A DNA stretch of 53,569 nt, taken from Acidobacteriota bacterium. Its GTDB lineage: Bacteria; Actinomycetota; Acidimicrobiia; Spongiisociales; ZC4RG35. The stretch lies in the NCBI GenBank assembly GCA_022573225.1, contig JACZUI010000013.1:1-53569 (forward strand), given 5' to 3'. A program made the translations under genes and the position numbers. Below the pieces are notes generated by a model. It saw only the letters and a list, made by a program, of their open reading frames with translations. It had not been told where the DNA came from and did not search any database. Of this stretch, positions 19,193-26,604 are shown piece by piece; the first letter of the stretch is position 1; each line of letters starts with the position of its first letter.

Positions 19193-19932
19193 CCGAGCTC
19201 ATCCTCCTGCCCGGGACGCTTTGCGACGAACGGCTGTTTGCTCACCAGATAGAGCACCTCGCCGATGTCGCCTCAGTCGAAGTAGGGGACATAACCACAG
19301 CCGACACCATCACAGGCATGGCGACTGCAGTCCTCGACAGGGCTCCGCCGCGTTTTGCGCTGGCCGGTTTCTCGCTCGGCGGGATCGTGGCCATCGAGAT
19401 CATGCGTATTGCTTCAGAGCGAATCTCGAAGCTGGCTCTTCTCGACACGAATCACAACCCCCCAACGGTGTCCCAGGTCACATCCTGGGAACTCTTCGAG
19501 GAACTCACACGCACAGGACGATTCGAAGATGTGACCCGCCGCTACTTGTTGGACACCCTGCTCCATGACAGGACACCCGAGTCGATAGCCCTCGTGCTCG
19601 ATATGGCGGCAGGGGTAGGTCCCGAAAGTTTCCTCATCCAGAACGCCGCCCAGCTGACCCGGCCCGACAACCGTCCCGTGCTACCGACGATCAGTGCTTC
19701 CACGCTGGTCCTCTGCGGACGCGAGGAACGGGTGTGCCCGGTGTCGGTCCATGAGGCGCTTGCTGCCGCAATTCCGGGAGCGAGGCTCGTCGTGATACCA
19801 GGAGCAGGACATCTCTCGACGATCGACCAACCGGAGCTCGTAACACAAGCCATGCGCAGCTGGCTTGCCGCATCAGCCCAAGACCTTCTCACAACCGCCG
19901 AAACCAAGGAGACAACCTCGTGGAGTATCTGA
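19189..19932 (+). CDS. Alpha/beta hydrolase
   Basis: A 247-residue cytoplasmic alpha/beta hydrolase. The start LILLPGTLCDERLF resembles the oxyanion region, the nucleophile elbow is GFSLGG with Ser62, the acid is probably in LCGREERVCP, and the catalytic histidine is in GAGHLSTID near residue 220. It is coupled to the bicupin by ATGA overlap and overlaps the HpsN-like gene by 13 bases. It may hydrolyse an ester or lactone formed by the SnoaL or cupin proteins, but this is inference from position. Family members with this short form include carboxylesterases and lactonases. Confidence 0.88.
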   Translation: MTELILLPGTLCDERLFAHQIEHLADVASVEVGDITTADTITGMATAVLDRAPPRFALAGFSLGGIVAIEIMRIASERISKLALLDTNHNPPTVSQVTSWELFEELTRTGRFEDVTRRYLLDTLLHDRTPESIALVLDMAAGVGPESFLIQNAAQLTRPDNRPVLPTISASTLVLCGREERVCPVSVHEALAAAIPGARLVVIPGAGHLSTIDQPELVTQAMRSWLAASAQDLLTTAETKETTSWSI

Positions 19933-21212
19933 AGAAACCCAAGTATCCACCCGACCAGATCACGGAGGAGATCCGCGACACAGTCTCGACCATCCTCTCC
20001 GACGTCGAGCAGAACGGCGCTGTGGCGGTGAGAAAGTATTCGGAGCAATTCGATAACTGGTCACCTGAATCATTTCGAGTCTCGCAGGCAGAGATCGACC
20101 AGGCCTACGAGGAGATGGAACCCGAAGTCGAGAAGTCGTCGCAGTTCCTCATCGACCAGGTGGCCAACTTTGCACAGCTTCAGCGAGACAGCCTCGTCGA
20201 CTTCGAGGCTGAGACACTGCCCGGCATCATGCTCGGCCAGAAGCACATCCCAGTCCAGAATGTCGGCGCATACTCGCCGGGCGGTCGCTACCCGCTGATC
20301 GCGTCGGCTGTGATGACTGTAAAGGTGGCGAAGGTCGCTGGAGTGCCACGTGTCATGAGCGCTGCCCCTCCGAGAGACGAACGGGGAATGCACCGTCCGC
20401 AACTCTGGGCGATGCACAAATCGGGGGCGAATGAGATCTTCTGCGTCGGCGGTGTCCAGGCCCTCGCCGGGATGGCCTTCGGGCTGGAGGACGCTGAGCC
20501 CGTAGATATGATCGTCGGGCCCGGCAACGCATACGTAGCCGAAGCAAAGCGACAGCTATTCGGCAAGGTGGGCATCGACCTGCTGGCCGGACCAACCGAG
20601 ATCATGGTGATCGCCGACAACACTGCCGATCCGGCGATCGTCGCCTGCGATATCCTCGGACAGGCTGAGCACGGCCCGACGTCGCCGGGAATTCTCGCCA
20701 CGACATCCGAGCAGCTGGGTCGGGAGACGCTTGTCGAAGTCGAGCATTGGCTGGAACGGTGGCCAACGGCCGATGTCTCGCGACAGGCATGGGAGAACTA
20801 CGGGACTGTGATCTTGTGCGAGGACGACGAGGAGATGCTCAAGGTGGCCGACGAAATGGCACCGGAGCATCTCGAAGTCCAGATCGCGGACACCGAGTGG
20901 TTCGTTGAGCGATTGATCAACTACGGGAGCTTGTTCATCGGACATCACGCCACAGTCGCTTATGGGGATAAAGCGATAGGGACGAATCACACATTGCCGA
21001 CGATGAAGGCCGCGAGGTACACCGGTGGATTATGGGTGGGTAAGTTTCTGAAGACTGTCACTACTCAGCGGTGCACCACCGAAGGCGACCGGCTCGTGGC
21101 GGAGCACGCAGCGGTCGTCGCTGATGCGGAGTTCATGTACGGGCATGCGGTGTCCTCACGTTTGCGGCTCGACCCAGAGTATTTCGCCGAAGCAATGTCG
21201 TGGAGCGAATAG
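19920..21212 (+). CDS. HisD-family dehydrogenase, HpsN-like (sulfopropanediol dehydrogenase type)
   Basis: A 430-residue member of the histidinol dehydrogenase family. Zinc ligands and catalytic residues of HisD are conserved: Gln248 and His251 in GQAEHGPTSPG, Glu316-His317 in APEHLEV, Asp350 in YGDKAIGTNHTLPT, and His409 in YGHAVSS. The substrate region differs from histidine-biosynthetic HisD: GAYSPGGRYPLIASAVMTVK and ARYTGGLWVGKFLKTVTTQ resemble HpsN, which oxidises (R)-2,3-dihydroxypropane-1-sulfonate to sulfolactate with NAD. No other his genes are nearby, and the neighbours are catabolic. It is therefore a probable NAD-dependent polyol dehydrogenase; the exact alcohol (sulfonated or not) is uncertain. 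The start at 19920 (TTG or GTG type) overlaps the hydrolase. Confidence 0.85.
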   Translation: MEYLKKPKYPPDQITEEIRDTVSTILSDVEQNGAVAVRKYSEQFDNWSPESFRVSQAEIDQAYEEMEPEVEKSSQFLIDQVANFAQLQRDSLVDFEAETLPGIMLGQKHIPVQNVGAYSPGGRYPLIASAVMTVKVAKVAGVPRVMSAAPPRDERGMHRPQLWAMHKSGANEIFCVGGVQALAGMAFGLEDAEPVDMIVGPGNAYVAEAKRQLFGKVGIDLLAGPTEIMVIADNTADPAIVACDILGQAEHGPTSPGILATTSEQLGRETLVEVEHWLERWPTADVSRQAWENYGTVILCEDDEEMLKVADEMAPEHLEVQIADTEWFVERLINYGSLFIGHHATVAYGDKAIGTNHTLPTMKAARYTGGLWVGKFLKTVTTQRCTTEGDRLVAEHAAVVADAEFMYGHAVSSRLRLDPEYFAEAMSWSE

Positions 21213-21967
21213 CGGTCGTCACCGGTGCCGGCCAGGGCATTGGACGAGACATAGCACTCGCATTCGCCGACGTCGGCTTCGACCTGGTGCTTGCTGCCCG
21301 AGGTCTCGCCAACCTGAATGAGACAGCGGAACTGGTGAACGCAAAAGGCTCGAAAGCTCACGTCATACCCACTGACCTCACCAAAGAAGCAGACGCGACG
21401 ACCCTCGCCGACACGGTGAGGATGATCGGCCCCATTCATGCGCTGGTCAACAACAGTGGTATTGGTGGCCCGAGTGGCCCTATGTGGGAACTGGACGTCG
21501 CCGGGTGGGACGAGACGTTTGCAGTCAACGTACGCGGCGTGTTCCTCGCGACGAGAGCGCTAATGCCCCAGATGATCGAGTTGGGCTCCGGATCGGTGAC
21601 CGTCATCGGTTCCATAAGTGGCAAACGTCCCCTATGGGGGCGCAGTGCTTACACCACTTCAAAAATGGCTCTCGTCGGTCTGGTCAGGACTCTCGCACTG
21701 GAAGCGGGTCCGCACGGCATCCGGGTGAACTTGATCTCGCCCGGCTTCGTAGCCGGACCCCGAATCAATTGGGTCATCGAGAAACAGGCTGAAGAAAGAG
21801 GGCTCACCGACGCAGCGGTGAGGGCAGAGTTCGAGTCGGAGTCGCCACTGGGGCGTTTGACCGAGGCTAGGGAGGTGGCCGATACCTGCGTGTTCCTAGC
21901 CTCCGACCAGGCAACTGGCATCACCGGAGCCGATGTCAACGTCAACTCCGGCGTCGTGATGTACTAA
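21200..21967 (+). CDS. Short-chain dehydrogenase/reductase
   Basis: A 255-residue classical SDR. The NAD(P)-binding motif is VVTGAGQGIGRDIA (about residues 5-18), then LVNNSGIGG, the catalytic serine in VIGSISGKRPL and the YTTSK pair (Y and K), followed by GIRVNLISPGFV. The GTG start overlaps the stop of the HpsN-like gene by 13 bases. In DHPS-degrading bacteria HpsO and HpsP dehydrogenases work with HpsN, so this SDR may provide or invert the HpsN-like substrate; that comparison is only suggestive. It ends with a normal SDR C-terminus (VNSGVVMY). Confidence 0.92.
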   Translation: MERIAVVTGAGQGIGRDIALAFADVGFDLVLAARGLANLNETAELVNAKGSKAHVIPTDLTKEADATTLADTVRMIGPIHALVNNSGIGGPSGPMWELDVAGWDETFAVNVRGVFLATRALMPQMIELGSGSVTVIGSISGKRPLWGRSAYTTSKMALVGLVRTLALEAGPHGIRVNLISPGFVAGPRINWVIEKQAEERGLTDAAVRAEFESESPLGRLTEAREVADTCVFLASDQATGITGADVNVNSGVVMY

Positions 21968-22136
21968 CAATGAGGACTCGCTGATATCTTTATCGCCCCA
22001 TCCAAATCAGCAGAACAAGAAGGTGGTCCAGGACCTATGGCTAAGCACGTCGTGCGGAAAAAGTATCAGCAAAAGTCTGGTCGACCATGATCACCATCGG
22101 TGGCTGTGTCCCAACAACACCAACAGGCACATTGAG

Positions 22137-23279
22137 ATGAGGGCAAGCACCGATCGGATTCTGACCACCCATGTAGGCAGCCTGCCTAGGGGGACCGAGG
22201 TTGCCAAAGGTCTGTTCGCCATCGATGAGGGCGAAGCCGTTGATCTCGAACAACACGAAGCGGCAGTCAAACGAGAGGTCGGTGAGATTGTCCAGCGACA
22301 GGTGGACGCCGGTGTTGACATCGTCAGCGACGGCGAAATCAGCAAGATCAGCTACGCCACGTACATCAAGCATCGACTCACGGGTTTCGAAGGCGACAGC
22401 CCCCGACAGCCGCCACGTGATCTCGAAGCCTTTCCAGGCTTCATGGCCCGCCTGGCGTCTAGCGGCGGAACACCCAGCTACAGCCGCCCCAAATGTGTCG
22501 GACAAATCGACATCAAGGACACGACTGCGCTCGAGACCGATTTGACCAACTTCAGGGCCGCGCTCGAGTCTGTGGGTCAAACCGATGCCTTCATGAACTC
22601 GGCGTCCCCTGGCGTGATCGCCTTGTTCCAACCAAACGAGTTCTACGAATCACATGAGACATACCTGTATGCCATCGCCGACGCCATGCGGCATGAGTAC
22701 GAGGCGATAGTGGATGCCGGGTTTCTGCTTCAACTCGACTCCCCGGACCTCGGTCTCGGACGTCACATGATGTTCAAGGACAAGGATGACGCCGAGTACG
22801 AGATGCTGGCGCGACTACACATCGACGCGCTGAATCATGCCGTGCGGGACATTCCGGCAGATCGGATGCGATTACACGTCTGTTGGGGCAACTATGAGGG
22901 CCCTCACACTTTCGATGCGCCAATGGAGCAGGTCTTACCAATAGCGCTCCGGGCGCGACCGCAAGCCCTCGTCTTCGAATCCTCCAACCCCCGCCACGGT
23001 CACGAATGGCGGGCATTCGCGGGGACGGACATTCCGGATGACAAGATTCTGGTGCCAGGGGTCATCGACTCGACAACGAACTTCGTCGAGCACCCCCGCT
23101 ACGTAGCCGATCGGATCATCCGGTTCGCCGATCTGGTGGGGCGGGAGCGTGTAATCGCCGGGACCGACTGCGGCTTCTCCACGTTCGCCGGGTTCGGCGC
23201 TGTGGATCCAGACATCGCCTTCGCCAAACTGGCGTCCCTCACAGAGGGCTCGGCCATTGCCTCCGAAGAGCTGTGGTGA
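22137..23279 (+). CDS. MetE C-terminal-like (cobalamin-independent methionine synthase family) protein
   Basis: A 380-residue barrel of the MetE/UROD superfamily, corresponding only to the catalytic C-terminal half of MetE. The zinc ligands of MetE are all present: His247 and Cys249 in LHVCWGNYEG, Glu281 in VFESSNP, and Cys345 in GTDCGFSTF. The N-terminal barrel shows TTHVGSLPR and VSDGEISK. ATG 22137 was chosen because the 38 upstream residues lack family resemblance. Relatives transfer methyl or alkyl groups to thiols such as homocysteine or coenzyme M. In this cluster it may remove a methyl or alkyl group from the substrate or an intermediate. The stop codon lies in the first unit of the tandem repeat at 23277-23336. 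Confidence 0.85.
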   Translation: MRASTDRILTTHVGSLPRGTEVAKGLFAIDEGEAVDLEQHEAAVKREVGEIVQRQVDAGVDIVSDGEISKISYATYIKHRLTGFEGDSPRQPPRDLEAFPGFMARLASSGGTPSYSRPKCVGQIDIKDTTALETDLTNFRAALESVGQTDAFMNSASPGVIALFQPNEFYESHETYLYAIADAMRHEYEAIVDAGFLLQLDSPDLGLGRHMMFKDKDDAEYEMLARLHIDALNHAVRDIPADRMRLHVCWGNYEGPHTFDAPMEQVLPIALRARPQALVFESSNPRHGHEWRAFAGTDIPDDKILVPGVIDSTTNFVEHPRYVADRIIRFADLVGRERVIAGTDCGFSTFAGFGAVDPDIAFAKLASLTEGSAIASEELW

Positions 23280-23336
23280 TGCGATCAGCGAACGTCTGAT
23301 GCGATCAGCGAACGTCTGATGCGATCAGCGAACGTC
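23277..23336. repeat. Three perfect tandem copies of a 20-bp unit
   Basis: The unit TGATGCGATCAGCGAACGTC occurs three times in direct head-to-tail order (23277-23296, 23297-23316, 23317-23336) with no mismatch. The first copy contains the TGA stop of the MetE-like gene; the minus-strand RraA-like gene ends inside the last copy (TGA at 23325-23327). It therefore sits exactly at the convergent gene boundary and looks like a recent local amplification of a gene end. Confidence 0.95.
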
Positions 23337-24026
23337 GTCTTTGTTCGACCACAGCCGGAGCAAGGTAGGTAGGTCGAAGCCTTCGGAGCGGGCAGCCTGG
23401 AGAATCGGAGTCTCGCGCCGCTTCACGTCATCGATCGCCTCGGGTAGCTGCTGGGTGTGCTCGGGTCGGATGACAACCCCACCGTGGCGGTCGGCGTGGA
23501 TCAGGTCGCCGGGAGCGATCTCGAGGCCGAGGACTGTCACGGGCACCGCGAGATCTGTGATGTGGACATGGGCGTGACTGGGGCCAATCGTCCCGGCGAG
23601 CACCTGGAACCCTTCGTCGACGTCGCCCAGGTCTCGCATGCTCCCATTCGTCAGGACACCCTTCGCCCCAAGGCCCAGGTGTATCGCAACGTTCACTTCG
23701 CCCCAGAAAGCCCCCACGCCGGCTGGATTGTCAGTGTCCTCGATGACGACGATCGTCGGCTGCCGGGCAGCCGCGTCTCCAACCATCCGGTAGTAGTCGA
23801 GACGGCGCCCCAGAACTTCGTGAGCATCCTCTTCCGAAGGTGCCGAGGCGCGAAGTTTGGCGGTCGCCGCGTAACCCACCATCGGAGGAAGGCCTGGGTC
23901 CATCGGCACTACTGGCCGGGTGGTGAAACCAGATGCAGTGCGCCTTCCCATCACAAGCTCCAGCGCGTTACAGACGGTGGGCGTGTCGACCTCCACAAGA
24001 GCCTCGAACAGTTGGCTGTTGTTCAT
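23325..24026 (-). CDS. RraA-family protein, probable 4-hydroxy-4-methyl-2-oxoglutarate/oxaloacetate-type aldolase
   Basis: A 233-residue RraA-fold protein. The active-site region GEVNVAIHLGLGAKGVLTNG and SMRDLGDVDE (about residues 108-138) holds the G-x-N and R-D positions that bind divalent metal and pyruvate in HMG/CHA aldolases, and GDLIHADRHGGVVI is also conserved. RraA relatives cleave 4-hydroxy-2-oxo acids or decarboxylate oxaloacetate; true RNase E inhibitors are a minority. It lies divergent from lacI across about 150 bases that include a palindromic operator, so it is probably in the same regulon. It likely performs a final C-C cleavage in the pathway. ATG 24024-24026 was accepted as the start. 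Confidence 0.85.
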   Translation of the reverse strand: MNNSQLFEALVEVDTPTVCNALELVMGRRTASGFTTRPVVPMDPGLPPMVGYAATAKLRASAPSEEDAHEVLGRRLDYYRMVGDAAARQPTIVVIEDTDNPAGVGAFWGEVNVAIHLGLGAKGVLTNGSMRDLGDVDEGFQVLAGTIGPSHAHVHITDLAVPVTVLGLEIAPGDLIHADRHGGVVIRPEHTQQLPEAIDDVKRRETPILQAARSEGFDLPTLLRLWSNKDDVR

Positions 24027-24133
24027 GGGATGGGTTTAGCGGTCGAGCCTCGAGGACGCAACGTCGGGTGGCTACGGCACGGGGCACCAACCCAACCGGG
24101 AGGGGCAAACGAACCTCAATAGGTCGAGTCGGC

Positions 24134-24162
24134 TATATCACGACTTCTTGACAGGCTGTGAA
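24134..24162 (-). promoter_or_regulatory. Possible minus-strand promoter for the RraA-like gene
   Basis: On the minus strand TTCACA (24157-24162) is followed after 17 bases by GATATA (24134-24139). The -10 match is weak. Its -35 overlaps the palindrome at 24159-24172, which would let one repressor control both directions. The leader to ATG 24026 would be about 100 bases. Confidence 0.3.
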
Positions 24163-24176
24163 TACGTATTCATAAT
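24148..24176 (+). promoter_or_regulatory. Near-consensus promoter of the LacI-family gene
   Basis: TTGACA (24148-24153), a spacer of exactly 17 bases, then CATAAT (24171-24176). Transcription would start around 24183-24184, at the GTG taken as the lacI start, implying a leaderless mRNA as is common in Actinobacteria. The spacer holds a perfect palindrome. Confidence 0.7.
24159..24172. promoter_or_regulatory. Perfect 14-bp palindrome, probable LacI-family operator
   Basis: TGAATACGTATTCA is its own reverse complement and has the central CG typical of LacI/GalR operators. It lies between the -35 and -10 boxes of the lacI promoter and touches the possible -35 of the divergent RraA-like gene, so binding would block both. 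I saw no second exact copy in the window. Confidence 0.65.
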
Positions 24177-24183
24177 CCCGCCG

Positions 24184-25230
24184 GTGACAAGCCTCGAAGG
24201 CAAGGGCCATCGCCGCCGGCGCCGTCGAACGGTGACATCTGTTGATGTTGCCCGGGTAGCTCACGTGTCCCAGGCAACGGTGTCGCGAGCGTTCACGACC
24301 CCCGATATCGTGGCTCCCGACAAGCGCGAGCGAATCTACGAGACCGCGACCCAACTTGGCTACGTACCAAATGCCATCGGACGCAGCCTCTCCTCTCAGT
24401 CAAGCCGGATCATTGCAGTTGTCGTCCCGGCCGCCGACGAGTACTACCAGCACGCATTAGGTGCCCTGGCGCGCCACGTCATCCCCAGCGACTATCAGCT
24501 TCTGCTCTTCGAGTCGTTCGAGTCGGCGGATCTCGAGGTCGTGTTCGTTTCCATCCCTCGGTACCACGTTGATGGTGTGATCGTCGCCTCGAGTATCGTT
24601 CCGGTCAGCCAGGTGCGGCCGCTCATCGCCTCTGGGCTTCCGGTCTTGATGTTCAACCAGGATGTGACCTCTGGTGATGTGGCCTCGGTGAGCGTTGACA
24701 ACATGGCGGGGATGCGTGCGCTGGCCGTGCTGCTCGCGGAGAATGGACACCGATCCGTCTGCTTCGTCGGCGGGATTCGCGATGCCACCACGGACCGTGC
24801 TAGGTATCGAGGAGCTTTCGAGCACCTAGCCGAGGTAGGCATCCCGTGCCGATACGTGCCCTCAGGAGCCTTCACCTATGAAGCCGGCTACGCCGCGGCA
24901 GACGAAGTCGCGGCCTTCGCCGCCAGGCCGGATGCGGTGATGGCCGCCAGCGACGCCATCGCCTTCGGCCTGATCGACGGTCTTCGTGCCCACGGTATCG
25001 CTGTGCCGGAGGAGATTTCGGTCACCGGCTTCGACGGCCTCCCCCAAAGTGCGTGGAAGGCTTACGACCTCACGACGATCGAGCAACCGATGCAGGAGCT
25101 TTCCCGGCTGGCGGTCGAGACGCTCGTCGATCGGATCGAGAATGACGAACCCACCACACCCACACGGCAGCTGCTCGAAGGGCACCTGCAGATCCGCAGC
25201 ACCGTGGCGAAGCGAAAGGATTCCGGGTGA
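24184..25230 (+). CDS. LacI/GalR-family transcriptional regulator
   Basis: A DNA-binding regulator with an N-terminal helix-turn-helix, SVDVARVAHVSQATVSRAF, and hinge region YVPNAIGRSLSSQSS, followed by a periplasmic-binding-like sensor domain (IIAVVVPAADEYY, HVDGVIVASS, SVSVDNMAGMRALAVLLAEN, AVMAASDAIAFGLIDGLRAHG, SVTGFDGLPQSAW). GTG 24184 gives 348 residues and lies at the predicted transcription start; GTG 24232 is an alternative giving a more typical short N-terminus without the arginine-rich stretch. The open frame to 24148 begins inside the promoter and is not accepted. It probably autoregulates and controls the divergent RraA-like gene and the downstream SnoaL-ABC genes, responding to the imported compound. 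The stop overlaps the next gene start (GTGA). Confidence 0.93.
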   Translation: MTSLEGKGHRRRRRRTVTSVDVARVAHVSQATVSRAFTTPDIVAPDKRERIYETATQLGYVPNAIGRSLSSQSSRIIAVVVPAADEYYQHALGALARHVIPSDYQLLLFESFESADLEVVFVSIPRYHVDGVIVASSIVPVSQVRPLIASGLPVLMFNQDVTSGDVASVSVDNMAGMRALAVLLAENGHRSVCFVGGIRDATTDRARYRGAFEHLAEVGIPCRYVPSGAFTYEAGYAAADEVAAFAARPDAVMAASDAIAFGLIDGLRAHGIAVPEEISVTGFDGLPQSAWKAYDLTTIEQPMQELSRLAVETLVDRIENDEPTTPTRQLLEGHLQIRSTVAKRKDSG

Positions 25231-26423
25231 CCGACGATTCCACGCGGGTGGAGTACGCCGCCGATCGCTCGATGCTGGCGGCAAACGAAGACGATTCTGT
25301 ATCGGCCGCCGCTACTCGGGACATCAGAGACTTCTTCGCCGACGACGGAAAGCGCGACGAAGACTTAGAAGGATTCGAGGAGGTCGACGCCGACATCGTT
25401 CACTTCATCATCGGCAGTAGCCACCGGATCTGGGAAGAGGGCGGCATCGGGCTGCTGTACACACAATATGGCCACAACATGTCGCACCACACGACGGAGG
25501 GCACGACGTACGGACGGGATGCAGTGGTGGCCCTGACCCAGCTAGCTCTTGCGGCCTATCCCGATACTCGGTTGTTCGGAGACGACGTTGTATGGACGCA
25601 GCATGGTGATTCCTATCAGACGTCGCACCGAACCACGCATGCGGGTTCGAACCTCGGGTGGTCTCAGTACGGGCCGCCGACCGGGAAGAAAGTCAAGCGC
25701 CGAACGGTGGCCCATTGTGTAGTCCATAAGGGCCGGATCATCGAGGAATGGGTGGCGCGCGACGAACTCGCTGTGGTTCGCGACCTCGGGTTCGATGAGT
25801 TCGCGCTGGCTCGCCAAATGGGTGCCGCCGACGCCCGGGACCGTGGTGCACCGGTATCGCTCGCCACCGGGGAGGTCTCGCGGATGCGCGGCCAATTGCC
25901 TCCCGAGGAGATCGAGGAAACACCGGATGATTTGGCGCCGGCGGAGCACCTGGTCCGGTCCATGTTCCAACAGGTCTGGAACTGGCGGCGGCTCGACAAG
26001 ACCAGTACCTACTACAGTCCGACGGCCGTCATCAAGACCTCAACCGACCGCATCCTGAATGGCCCGGTTGCCCTTCAGCATCACATCCTCGAGTGGCTGG
26101 CGGGTTTTAGCGATATGGCGATCGCCATCGACCACATGATGAGCAACGAGAGATCGGGTGGGACGGTGGTGGCGACCCGATGGCGTCTCGAAGGGACCCA
26201 CGACGGTCCGGGTCGATGGGGTGACCCGAAGGGACGGCGAGTGACGATGTTGGGGTTCAGCCATCACCTCGTGGTCAATGGGTCGATTGCCGCCGAGTGG
26301 ACCGTGTTCGACGAGTTTGCTCTCCTCAAGCAGATCCAAGCCCCCGATTGGACGCTGCATTCTCCACTCGAACTGGATCAAGAGTCCGAGGGTCAGAGCA
26401 AAGGAGCGAGCGCCGATGAGTGA
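25227..26423 (+). CDS. Two-domain SnoaL/NTF2-like protein, long subfamily
   Basis: A 398-residue paralogue of the proteins at 16909 and 29982. The first half has GFEEVDADIVHFIIGSSHRI (about residues 50-69), TTYGRDAVVALTQ, AYPDTRLFGDDVVW, YQTSHRTTHAGSN, YGPPTGKK and IIEEWVARDELAVVRDLG. The second has FQQVWNWRRLDK, SDMAIAIDHMMSNE, RWRLEGTHDGPGRWG, AEWTVFDEFALLKQI. The GTG start overlaps the lacI stop (GTGA), so it is translated with the regulator and is probably under the same operator. Activity unknown; location next to importer genes suggests it handles the imported compound or an early intermediate. Confidence 0.87.
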   Translation: MTDDSTRVEYAADRSMLAANEDDSVSAAATRDIRDFFADDGKRDEDLEGFEEVDADIVHFIIGSSHRIWEEGGIGLLYTQYGHNMSHHTTEGTTYGRDAVVALTQLALAAYPDTRLFGDDVVWTQHGDSYQTSHRTTHAGSNLGWSQYGPPTGKKVKRRTVAHCVVHKGRIIEEWVARDELAVVRDLGFDEFALARQMGAADARDRGAPVSLATGEVSRMRGQLPPEEIEETPDDLAPAEHLVRSMFQQVWNWRRLDKTSTYYSPTAVIKTSTDRILNGPVALQHHILEWLAGFSDMAIAIDHMMSNERSGGTVVATRWRLEGTHDGPGRWGDPKGRRVTMLGFSHHLVVNGSIAAEWTVFDEFALLKQIQAPDWTLHSPLELDQESEGQSKGASADE

Positions 26424-26604
26424 CCTCTTGATGTCGGCGGCCGATCTCAATGTGCATGTACGGTATGGGAGATCCGCCTGTCTCCCGCACGAAATGTGGG
26501 GTCGTCATGACCCCGGGAAGAGCGCCACGCATATGCTTGCGGTCCGGCGCGGAAAAATAGCGACGCCGAAGGTGTCGCCGAAGAAGGAGCAAAAGAATGA
26601 CTAA
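26416..26604 (+). CDS. Small 62-residue protein between SnoaL and the binding-protein gene
   Basis: ATG 26416-26418 overlaps the end of the SnoaL gene and follows AAAGGAG at good spacing. The product MSDLLMSAADLNVHVRYGRS and onwards is basic towards its end (RRGKIATPKVSPKK). Its stop at 26602-26604 overlaps the start of the lipoprotein gene (26597), so it would couple translation of both. No family recognised. As at 16737, a small frame follows a SnoaL gene with a good ribosome binding site; whether the peptide matters is open. Confidence 0.4.
   Translation: MSDLLMSAADLNVHVRYGRSACLPHEMWGRHDPGKSATHMLAVRRGKIATPKVSPKKEQKND

Noticed and set aside
19920..21212. Histidine biosynthesis histidinol dehydrogenase
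   Set aside because: No other his genes and HpsN-like substrate loops, so annotated as a paralogue.
23277..23336. CRISPR array
   Set aside because: Units are contiguous 20-mers without spacers and no cas genes are present.
24148..24183. TTG 24148 as the LacI start
   Set aside because: This TTG is part of the -35 box TTGACA; translation from it would precede the transcript start.
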